Of a DNA stretch of 37,800 nt, positions 24,367 to 31,111 are shown in pieces. This DNA is from an uncultured Collinsella sp. (GTDB taxonomy: Bacteria; Actinomycetota; Coriobacteriia; Coriobacteriales; Coriobacteriaceae). Made by a program: the position numbers and the translations under genes. Under the pieces are notes generated by a model. The model worked only from the letters and a program-made list of their open reading frames with translations, had not been told where the DNA came from and searched no databases. The stretch spans positions 1-37,800 of the forward strand of contig UQNB01000008.1 in the NCBI GenBank assembly GCA_900542235.1. The letters are read 5' to 3'. Position 1 is the first letter of the stretch, and each line of letters starts with the position of its first letter.

Positions 24367-25230
24367 TTATTCGATGACGGTGCGGGAGTTTTGCTTGCGC
24401 ATGGTGGCGAGCATGTGCTTGGGAACGGCATGGACCATGCAGCTGCCGATGGTCGCGCTCGCGGCGGCCTTAGCTGCATCGCTAGCGTTTTTGGTCGCGT
24501 AGCTGTGGCGGAAACGCTTGAGCATGGCGATGTCGTTGCCGCCGTCGCCGTAGACCGCGACCTCGTCCTCGGCAATACCGTAGTAGCCCGCCAGCCAGGC
24601 CACGCTCTCGCCCTTGTTGCACGCTACGTCCGTGATCTCGAACATCACCGGATCGAACGGCGCGTTGACCACGCGGTCCGATCGCTCGGCAAGATACGCC
24701 TTAAGGTCGCGCTCCAGCTCGCGCGAGGTCACGCGGCAGTTGATCTTGCATACATCGTGGCGCAGGATATCGCCGATCGACTGGTCGAAATACTGCTCCT
24801 CGTGATACCCACCGCGCGCACGCATGCCGCGCATCACAATACGCTTGATGGGGCTGTCCTTTTTAAAGCCCGCCTGATGCATCTCGAACGAACCGCTCGA
24901 GTACATGCCATCGGGCGTGGAACAATCAAAGCAAATGTCCGGGAACGCCTTGAGCAGTTCCTCAGTGACCTGCGGATCGATGGTCCAAGTCTTGAGCACC
25001 TCGCCATGGCTGTCGCGCACGATGGATCCATTGGAGCAGCAGGCGTCAAGCGCCAGGCCCGTAAAGCCATGCTCGCCGATCGGCAACGTCGATCGTCCAG
25101 TCGCGGGAACCACGTGCAGGCCAGCCTCAGTCAGCTCGCGAATGGCGCGGCGGATGGTCCCATCCGCCTCGTGCAGGGCGTTCAGCAGCGTTCCGTCTAA
25201 GTCACTCACGAACATCTTGATCATGGACAT
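24367..25230 (-). CDS. Cof-type HAD-IIB family phosphatase
   Basis: 287 residues from the ATG at 25230, which has AAGGAG six bases upstream; a longer frame to 25317 lacks a site. The HAD motifs are all present: FVSDLDGTLLN (nucleophile and acid Asp), PATGRS (motif II region), NKGESVAWLAGYYG (motif III Lys) and VYGDGGNDIAML (motif IV). The large C2 cap domain between residues 85 and 200 identifies the IIB subfamily. Such enzymes dephosphorylate sugar phosphates, nucleotides or pyridoxal phosphate; the substrate is not predictable. It is alone between its terminator and the MFS gene. Confidence 0.92.
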   Translation of the reverse strand: MSMIKMFVSDLDGTLLNALHEADGTIRRAIRELTEAGLHVVPATGRSTLPIGEHGFTGLALDACCSNGSIVRDSHGEVLKTWTIDPQVTEELLKAFPDICFDCSTPDGMYSSGSFEMHQAGFKKDSPIKRIVMRGMRARGGYHEEQYFDQSIGDILRHDVCKINCRVTSRELERDLKAYLAERSDRVVNAPFDPVMFEITDVACNKGESVAWLAGYYGIAEDEVAVYGDGGNDIAMLKRFRHSYATKNASDAAKAAASATIGSCMVHAVPKHMLATMRKQNSRTVIE

Positions 25231-25339
25231 GCCTCTCCTTCGTCTGCCCGATATTGTAGACGAAGGAGAGGCATGTCCAAACAATGCCGTCCCGGCGCGG
25301 CGTACCACCGCCTTCACAAATTCACGGTGCCCCAGCGCG

Positions 25340-26602
25340 TTAAGACAATCGCCGCAATCGATTTTTCAGCCGATAAAACAGAGCCGTCATCAACGTCAGC
25401 ACCGCCAACATGGCTGCGAATACAATCGCCGGTGTCCATCGATCATATGCAGCCCCGTACGTCAATTGGCCGATAGGCGTTGCGCAGGAAAGGACCATGT
25501 AAACGACCGAAAGCACTTTTCCGCAGAGCTCAGTCGGCGCTGCCCGCTGAACAAACGCGATGATTTCAACCGACGCAATGCTTGCCCACACCATGACCCA
25601 TGCCGAACCAACTGCAAACACGGCGAACGCACATACATCAGTGCCGCACAATAGCGCGACAATGATCGGCGCGACTCCAAAACAGATCATCGCAACATAT
25701 CGACATATGCCATTGAAAGAAAAGCGATGCGGCCAAATGCCGACCAAGCCACTGCCGGTAAGACCACCCAAGCCCAGAGCAACCTCAACTATCCCAACGC
25801 AGGACGATTGCATGCCGAGATGCTTTGTAACAATAATGGGAGCGCCAATCGTTAGCCCAACCAACGCAAGGTTCAAAACGGCCGCAAGCAAAATCACAGC
25901 GACCAATGATGCATTTTGCAACAGATACCGAATCGACTCCCGAAAATCGTTTCGGCATGTCGTGCGAGTCGCGCCGTCTCCCATCGTTTCAGATGAGGCA
26001 TTTTGCTTGAGTGCGACCCCAAACAAGAGAGCTGAAATCGCAAACGCCACCGACGCGGTTGTGCAAAGAGCATCGATGCCAAAGCACCCATAGACTGCCG
26101 TCCCGACCACAGGACCCAAGATATTGCTCACCATGGTCACCTGCGAAACCAATGCAGTGGCCCGCTCAACCTTCTTTTCACCCGCCATGCGCACCGTCTC
26201 AATTTGGAGCATTGGCTTTAGCAGCGATTGAACACCATATTGAACACAAAGTATCGCTACTACGACGACCGCAAGAGGCAACGAGCGCTTCATGGGGATA
26301 GACAGCAGTGATGCAGTCATCAGAGCAATGCCGAGGGCCACGAGGACCTCGCGATGTCTTCCCCTATCCGCCAAGATTCCGCCAGCCGAAGTTGCAAGTA
26401 CGCCGGGTATGAACGCTATCGCCGCGACGACGCCATATAACGTTGACGATCCACTGCGATCGAACAAGTAAAGTGGATACGCAAAGCACAGCGCCGACAG
26501 CATCGAATACGTGCACAGCTGCGCAACCAGAAGTTCCGCGAGCCTGATTGACCGCACTGTTTTTGATTTCAACGAGACACCGACGTCTCTCAGGCCAGCC
26601 AT
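25340..26602 (-). CDS. Major facilitator superfamily transporter (drug-exporter-like)
   Basis: 420 residues with about 12 membrane segments. The family loop GGILADRGRHREVLVALGIA (motif A, between segments 2 and 3) is clear. The layout resembles the MefA/enterobactin-exporter branch of the superfamily. The ATG is preceded by GGGGGTGGG. GC content is lower than in neighbours, which hints at transfer. A TetR-family gene lies just upstream on the same strand, and a 21-base palindrome ends 13 bases before the start codon, so repression by that TetR is very likely. Substrate, possibly a toxic compound, is unknown. Confidence 0.9.
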   Translation of the reverse strand: MAGLRDVGVSLKSKTVRSIRLAELLVAQLCTYSMLSALCFAYPLYLFDRSGSSTLYGVVAAIAFIPGVLATSAGGILADRGRHREVLVALGIALMTASLLSIPMKRSLPLAVVVVAILCVQYGVQSLLKPMLQIETVRMAGEKKVERATALVSQVTMVSNILGPVVGTAVYGCFGIDALCTTASVAFAISALLFGVALKQNASSETMGDGATRTTCRNDFRESIRYLLQNASLVAVILLAAVLNLALVGLTIGAPIIVTKHLGMQSSCVGIVEVALGLGGLTGSGLVGIWPHRFSFNGICRYVAMICFGVAPIIVALLCGTDVCAFAVFAVGSAWVMVWASIASVEIIAFVQRAAPTELCGKVLSVVYMVLSCATPIGQLTYGAAYDRWTPAIVFAAMLAVLTLMTALFYRLKNRLRRLS

Positions 26603-26615
26603 AAGCCCACCCCCT

Positions 26616-26636
26616 ATACATACCGCTAGTATGTAT
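26616..26636 (-). promoter_or_regulatory. TetR operator 1, before the MFS gene
   Basis: ATACATAC and GTATGTAT form a perfect eight-base inverted repeat around CGCTA. It lies directly before the ribosome site of the transporter gene. It matches operator 2 at 26681-26701 at 17 of 21 positions. Confidence 0.7.
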
Positions 26637-26645
26637 TTATCGACT

Positions 26646-26671
26646 TGAAAAGGGCAGCCGGAGCTGCCCTC
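26646..26671 (-). terminator. Terminator between TetR and MFS genes
   Basis: On the minus strand AGGGCAGC and GCTGCCCT pair around TCCG, followed by TTTC. The transporter therefore probably has its own promoter, under operator control. Confidence 0.8.
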
Positions 26672-26680
26672 TCAAATCTA

Positions 26681-26701
26681 TTACATACCGTTGGTATCTA
26701 T
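26681..26701 (-). promoter_or_regulatory. TetR operator 2, directly behind the TetR stop codon
   Basis: TTACATACC and GGTATCTAT flank GTT; a degenerate copy of operator 1. Its position 44 bases upstream of operator 1, across the terminator, suggests cooperative binding over the transporter promoter. Confidence 0.55.
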
Positions 26702-26702
26702 A

Positions 26703-27365
26703 TTACCACCCGGCGCGGTCCCATACGTCCCAAATCTGCGCCGTTGTCTGAAGCACTTCTTCCCCCAAATCGAGTCCCACCGCGGCAGCCATCTGCGCCA
26801 AACATTGAGCGCGAGCGAGCATTCGATCCTTGGTCTCAAGCGGACGGAACAGCGGCAGCAGCCAAAGATTCGCCAACAACGATACGGCCTCCGCCGCTTC
26901 ACGCGGGCATTCGCACGCAATGGATCCGTCGGCGATGCCCTCCTCGATCACCGGCAAGAGATAGCCATCGGCAGACTCGTTAAACGAGCCCTGGTACTGC
27001 ATCGCCAGAAGACGCGAGCTTTTTACCGGATCTGCTGCAGGACGCATACGTGCCCATAGCTCAATTTGCGGAACAACGGACTCGGGAGCGTAAAGCCTTT
27101 TTAGCTTTTGGGCGCCGGTCATATTACCGACGCCAAGCATCGAGCGACGGTGCTCAACAATCGGAGTCATCGCCCGATCAAACGCGGCATTGAAAATCTC
27201 TTCTTTGCTCTTGAAGTGATGATAGACAGCGCCCTTGGTCATGCCATCAAGACGGTCAACGATATCTTGAATGCTCGTCCCCTCATAACCCTGTGCGCAG
27301 AATAGCTCCAGTGCCGCGTCGAGAATCTTCGCGACCGTCTCCTCGGGATATTTATTGCGACCCAT
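26703..27365 (-). CDS. TetR/AcrR family regulator of the MFS transporter
   Basis: 220 residues from the ATG at 27365 (MGRNKYPEETVAKILDAALE); a start 36 bases earlier lacks a ribosome site, though the chosen one is only moderate (GGGCGGA). The helix-turn-helix is TSIQDIVDRLDGMTKGAVYH with HHFKSKEEIF, classic for the family. The C-terminal domain has the large hydrophobic core of a ligand pocket. It is encoded directly upstream of the transporter, and two related palindromes flank the terminator between them, so it most likely represses that gene and responds to its substrate. Confidence 0.9.
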   Translation of the reverse strand: MGRNKYPEETVAKILDAALELFCAQGYEGTSIQDIVDRLDGMTKGAVYHHFKSKEEIFNAAFDRAMTPIVEHRRSMLGVGNMTGAQKLKRLYAPESVVPQIELWARMRPAADPVKSSRLLAMQYQGSFNESADGYLLPVIEEGIADGSIACECPREAAEAVSLLANLWLLPLFRPLETKDRMLARAQCLAQMAAAVGLDLGEEVLQTTAQIWDVWDRAGW

Positions 27366-27376
27366 AATCCGCCCAT

Positions 27377-27424
27377 CCGCAACGCAAGTCTTGTGCCTCA
27401 TTGCAGCATTTTAACGTTGCGGAT
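27377..27424 (-). promoter_or_regulatory. Inverted repeat between P-II and TetR genes
   Basis: CATCCGCAACG and CGTTGCGGATG form an eleven-base inverted repeat with a loop of about 25 bases. It lies behind the P-II stop codon and just before the TetR start; the distal arm overlaps the region where a ribosome site should be. It may end the amt-P-II transcript or control TetR translation. Confidence 0.5.
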
Positions 27425-27439
27425 GGTAGGCGGTCGATT

Positions 27440-27778
27440 CTACACCGCGGCGGGGCCGTGTTCGCCGGTGCGGATGCGGATGACTTCCTCGACCGGCTCG
27501 ACCCAGATCTTGCCGTCGCCGACGGCGCCGGTGCGGGCGACGTTGCAGATGATGTCGACAATTCCGTCGACATGTTCATCGGCGCAGATGAGGGTGAACT
27601 GCACCTTAGGGATCGTGTTGACAAGCAACTCGTTGCCGCGCACGTATTCCCTCCAGCCATGTTGCGCGCCGCAGCCCTGCACCTGGTTGATGGTCATGCC
27701 GCGAACATCAACAGCAAACAGCGCGTCTTTAAGAACCTCAAGCTTTTCCTGGCGCACGATAGCCGTAATTTTCTTCAT
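27440..27778 (-). CDS. glnK: P-II family nitrogen regulatory protein (GlnK type, atypical T-loop)
   Basis: 112 residues, the normal length. MKKITAIVRQEKLEVLKDAL and the B-loop block ARTGAVGDGKIWVEPVEEV with the final IRIRTGE are classical. P-II proteins sense ATP/ADP and 2-oxoglutarate and plug the ammonium channel. The T-loop (residues 35-56, including HGWREYVRGNELLVNTIPKV) lacks the Tyr51 uridylylation site of E. coli GlnB/GlnK; Leu stands there. Regulation is therefore likely by ligand binding only, as in other Gram-positive lineages. It follows amt by 48 bases with AGAGG before its ATG, the usual amt-glnK pair. Confidence 0.93.
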   Translation of the reverse strand: MKKITAIVRQEKLEVLKDALFAVDVRGMTINQVQGCGAQHGWREYVRGNELLVNTIPKVQFTLICADEHVDGIVDIICNVARTGAVGDGKIWVEPVEEVIRIRTGEHGPAAV

Positions 27779-27826
27779 AGTGAATTCCTCTCTTTAAGAG
27801 TTGGTCTGACAGAACGTTTGAAACTG

Positions 27827-29104
27827 TTAGTCCAGACCACTAAACGAAGGATACGCGCTCTCGCCGTGCTGACTCGCATCCAGGCCCAGCGCCTCGTCGG
27901 CCTCGTCCACGCGCAGGCTGCCGTGGAACAGCGCCTTGACCACCGCGGCGATCACCAAGTCGAGCACCAGCACGATAACGACCGTCACCACAATGCCCAG
28001 GATCTGTGAGATGAGCAGCGACATGTCGCCCGTATAGAACAGGCCGCCCTTACCGGTCCACGAGAGTTCCGGCACGCAGAACAGGCCCGTGAGCACACCG
28101 CCCAAGATGCCGCCGATACCGTGGCAACCGAACGCATCGAGCGCGTCGTCGTAGCCGAACTTGGTCTTAAGATGGCTGATGGCCAGGTAGCACACGGGAG
28201 AGACGATCAGGCCCATGACCAGCGCTGCCCACGGCTCGACAAAGCCCGCACCCGGCGTGACCACCACAAGGCCCGCAACCAGACCGGTGCTGGCACCCAC
28301 CAGCGTGGGGCGACCGGTGTGCACGCGCTCGACGGCAAGCCACGAGACCATGCCCGCCGCGCTGGCCGTCACGGTGTTGAGGATGGCGAGCGCCGCCACG
28401 GCGTCGGCCTTAAACTCGCTGCCGCCGTTAAAGCCAAACCAGCCAAACCAAAGCAGGCCGGCGCCCAGCGCCACAAACGGCACGTTATGCGGACGGTAGC
28501 TCATCATGCCAAAGCCGCGACGACGGCCGAGCATTAAGCAGAGAATCAGGCCCGTGAGACCGGACGAAATGTGTACCACGTCGCCGCCGGCAAAGTCGAG
28601 CGCGCCGATGATGTCGCCGATAAAGGAACCATCGCCGCCCCAAACCATGTGGGCGAGCGGCGCATAGACCACGAGCAGCCAAATGCCCAGGAAGGCCGTC
28701 ATGGCACCAAACTTAACGCGGCCTGCCAGACTGCCCGTAACGATAGCGGCGGTGATCATGGCAAACGCCATCTGGAAGGCGATGTTGATGATCTGAGGGT
28801 AGACGGCACCATCCGCAGCATTGGCCTCGGCCGCCTGCAGCACCTGGTTGAGCACCGGCAGGCACAGCAGCTGGTCAAAGCCGCCAATAAACGGGTTAGA
28901 ACCGTCGCCACCGTAGGCCAGCGACCAGCCGGCAACAATCCACAGCACACCAACCAGGCCAATGGCGCCAAAGCACATAAGCATGGTGTTGATGACATTT
29001 TTGCGCCTGGACAGGCCGCCATAGAAAAACGCCAGACCCGGTGTCATTAAAAACACGAGCATGGTGCAGATGAGCATAAACGTTGTCGATCCCGTATCGT
29101 ACAT
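27827..29104 (-). CDS. amt: Ammonium transporter (Amt family)
   Basis: 425 residues from the ATG at 29104, chosen because AAGGGGGAG lies five bases upstream; two longer starts (29143, 29218) have no such site. About 11 membrane segments. The Amt signatures are complete: GLAFFYGGLSRRKNVINT, FGWFGFNGGSEF, DFAGGDVVHISSGLTG (the family signature) and the twin-histidine region AFGCHGIGGILGG. It conducts ammonium into the cell under nitrogen limitation. It is co-transcribed with the P-II gene that would block it when nitrogen is plentiful. The 200 bases upstream hold repeated GAAAC motifs that may be regulatory. Confidence 0.95.
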   Translation of the reverse strand: MYDTGSTTFMLICTMLVFLMTPGLAFFYGGLSRRKNVINTMLMCFGAIGLVGVLWIVAGWSLAYGGDGSNPFIGGFDQLLCLPVLNQVLQAAEANAADGAVYPQIINIAFQMAFAMITAAIVTGSLAGRVKFGAMTAFLGIWLLVVYAPLAHMVWGGDGSFIGDIIGALDFAGGDVVHISSGLTGLILCLMLGRRRGFGMMSYRPHNVPFVALGAGLLWFGWFGFNGGSEFKADAVAALAILNTVTASAAGMVSWLAVERVHTGRPTLVGASTGLVAGLVVVTPGAGFVEPWAALVMGLIVSPVCYLAISHLKTKFGYDDALDAFGCHGIGGILGGVLTGLFCVPELSWTGKGGLFYTGDMSLLISQILGIVVTVVIVLVLDLVIAAVVKALFHGSLRVDEADEALGLDASQHGESAYPSFSGLD

Positions 29105-29208
29105 TCGCTCCCCCTTGGTCGCATGAACGTTGTCGGCGCTCATGATGCGGCCGAGGGGCAACTGGTGTAGACCAGATACGGCGTTGTTAAACGCTGCGTT
29201 GTCGAATG

Positions 29209-29266
29209 GAAACGGCACCGCAATCTTGGAAACGGCGCGGCAACGGACGCGAAACGAACGGGAAAC
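29209..29266. promoter_or_regulatory. Four GAAAC repeats upstream of amt
   Basis: GAAAC occurs at 29209, 29229, 29251 and 29262, at spacings of 20, 22 and 11 bases, close to one or two helix turns, three of them as GGAAACG. The stretch lies about 105-165 bases before the amt start. GAAAC is one half of the GlnR box of other Actinobacteria, but the other half is not clear, so the regulator is open. Confidence 0.4.
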
Positions 29267-29302
29267 GTGCGAACGAGAAGGGCGCGCTTGGCTCCGCTCT
29301 GG

Positions 29303-30322
29303 CTAGCGCCGGAACAGCTCGCGGGCTCGGTCGCGGAGGTCGGTAGCTCGAATGACACCCTCGTAACGATTGATGCGCAGACGCGGGAAGGCGTTAAAGA
29401 AGCGTAGGTCGCGGCGGCTGAGTGACACGCTCGGTACCGGGCGGCTCATGCGCTTGCCGGCAAGGCGACGACCGAGCGACGGACGCGGCATACTCGGCGC
29501 GGCATCGGCCACGCGGCGGGCAGCGAGCGCCAGGCCGCGAGCACCATCCGAGATAAACGTCGGCATCGAAGTCTTCTCGCGCAGGGCATCGAGCGCCGCG
29601 TCGCCCAGCTCGGCCAGCCAAGCGTTAACGGCGCGACCGCGGATATGCGTCTGCGCCACCGAGTCAATCGCCGAATCGGGAATACGTTCGAGCATAGAGT
29701 CGGAGGCGTCGGCAAGCGACTCATTGATGCGGTCGGCAAGGTCGGCACGCACACGCTCAAGCTGATCGGACAGACGCCGCCAGCTCGCCAACGAGCACAC
29801 CGCATCGACCATCGTCGCGACCGCGACGATAAAGGCGGCCAAGCGCACGATTAGCACCGGCAGATGGCCAAGCAGCCCCAGCAATGCCGGCTCCACTAAA
29901 CGGCAAATACACAACGCACCCAAGCCAAACGCGCAGGCCCAGTACAGGCAGATGCGTCCGTGCAGGTTAAACGGCAGATGCGAGTAATCCCAAAACCGGG
30001 CACCCGTCGTTTTTTCCAACAGCACGCCCACGCTATATTCGATCACGCTGCATACGAGCGCGGCAGCGACAAACTGGCTCGAGGCGTCTGGGATTCCACG
30101 CAGCAGCAACCAGCACGCAATGCCGCCCGCACCGTAGATGGGACAACACGGCCCTAGCAAAAAGCCGCTGTTGGCAAAGCGTCCGTGGTTGAGCATGGCG
30201 CAGACTGTCGACTCCCATACCCAGCCGCAAAAACCGTAGAAGGCAAACGAGAGTACCAGCGCCGAGAGCGGACAGGCGGCAAGCGTCGCGCCGTCAAATG
30301 CCATGCCGATCGCGGTTCCCAC
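29303..30322 (-). CDS. CmpB-like membrane protein (putative ABC transporter permease family)
   Basis: 339 residues, GTG start. The N-terminal half has five to six membrane segments with the ABC_trans_CmpB signatures: FYGFCGWVWESTVCAMLNHG, FANSGFLLGPCCPIYGAGG and ARFWDYSHLPFNLHGRICLY. The second half is soluble, helical and basic toward the end. The family is annotated as permease, but the transport role has not been shown. The GTG lies three bases past the stop codon of the HD-domain gene, with GAGGAG in the end of that gene, so the two are translationally coupled. An alternative ATG lies 18 bases downstream. Confidence 0.82.
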   Translation of the reverse strand: MGTAIGMAFDGATLAACPLSALVLSFAFYGFCGWVWESTVCAMLNHGRFANSGFLLGPCCPIYGAGGIACWLLLRGIPDASSQFVAAALVCSVIEYSVGVLLEKTTGARFWDYSHLPFNLHGRICLYWACAFGLGALCICRLVEPALLGLLGHLPVLIVRLAAFIVAVATMVDAVCSLASWRRLSDQLERVRADLADRINESLADASDSMLERIPDSAIDSVAQTHIRGRAVNAWLAELGDAALDALREKTSMPTFISDGARGLALAARRVADAAPSMPRPSLGRRLAGKRMSRPVPSVSLSRRDLRFFNAFPRLRINRYEGVIRATDLRDRARELFRR

Positions 30323-30325
30323 CGT

Positions 30326-30883
30326 CTACCCACTCCTCTTTTCGTTCGATTCTTTGCTCGAGCCGTCGCTCGGGCCCTCGTTCAAATCGTTCGCGCCGCC
30401 TTTGCGCGGCAGACGGCCGGCAATCGTCTCGCGCAGCGCGCACCATTTATCCGCCAGGCACACAATCCATGCCTCGCGACACGTCGGCGGCACCGGCACC
30501 AGCGGAAACATATGCCGTACGATAATATTCCGCTCGCGCGGCGTCAGCTCAAAATCTTCCTCCGCACGCGCCAAGGCAAAAAACGGGTGGCGAAAGCCAT
30601 GCAGCCGATGGCTTGGGTCGGGATCGTGCCAGTCATAGAGAAAGTAATCGTGCAGCAGGGCCCCGCGCAGCAGCGATAAGCGGTCGACGGAGATACCGAC
30701 GCGGCCCAGACGCTCGGCAAAGGACAGACTTGCCCGCGCCACTGAGGTCACATGCGTATACACCGTCACATCGCCATGCTGGATAAACTCGCGCGTCAGG
30801 TCCAGACGGCCCGCCTGTGCCAGTTGACGGGCAGCATGGTCTACTTCGCACGCGATTTTCTCGGCACGAACGGTATCGGACAT
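30326..30883 (-). CDS. HD-domain phosphohydrolase-like protein
   Basis: 185 residues from the ATG at 30883, which has AAGGAGG six bases upstream; the longer frame to 30928 lacks one. HD-domain residues are present: His44 in VYTHVTSVARAS, His78-Asp79 in RGALLHDYFLYDW, a further His in IIVRHMFPL, and the closing Asp in CLADKWCAL. HD proteins are metal-dependent phosphohydrolases, often of nucleotides. The substrate is not evident. The C-terminal 30 residues are polar and probably disordered. It forms a two-gene unit with the CmpB-like membrane protein. Confidence 0.88.
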   Translation of the reverse strand: MSDTVRAEKIACEVDHAARQLAQAGRLDLTREFIQHGDVTVYTHVTSVARASLSFAERLGRVGISVDRLSLLRGALLHDYFLYDWHDPDPSHRLHGFRHPFFALARAEEDFELTPRERNIIVRHMFPLVPVPPTCREAWIVCLADKWCALRETIAGRLPRKGGANDLNEGPSDGSSKESNEKRSG

Positions 30884-31111
30884 GCGGCCTCCTTCCGGCG
30901 GCGCTCGGCGGCAAGCCACAGCCTGCACGCAATGAATAAAATCATCATGGAACTTATCAGTATGGCATCGGACAAAACGTTTTGCCCCACCAGTTGGCGA
31001 ATTACCGCGCCGCCGTCACATATCAAACGCCAAAATGTGCGAGACTGTCTTGTGCAATTGTGCCGGCCGAGGGAGTGCCGGCGCACGATTCGCATGGAGT
31101 AACCCACAACG

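Noticed and set aside
30841..30948. Minus-strand ORF of about 35 codons overlapping the start of the HD-domain gene (MMILFIACRLWLAAERRRKE...)
   Set aside because: It looks like a small membrane peptide, but no Shine-Dalgarno precedes it and much of it lies in another frame of the HD gene's leader and start.
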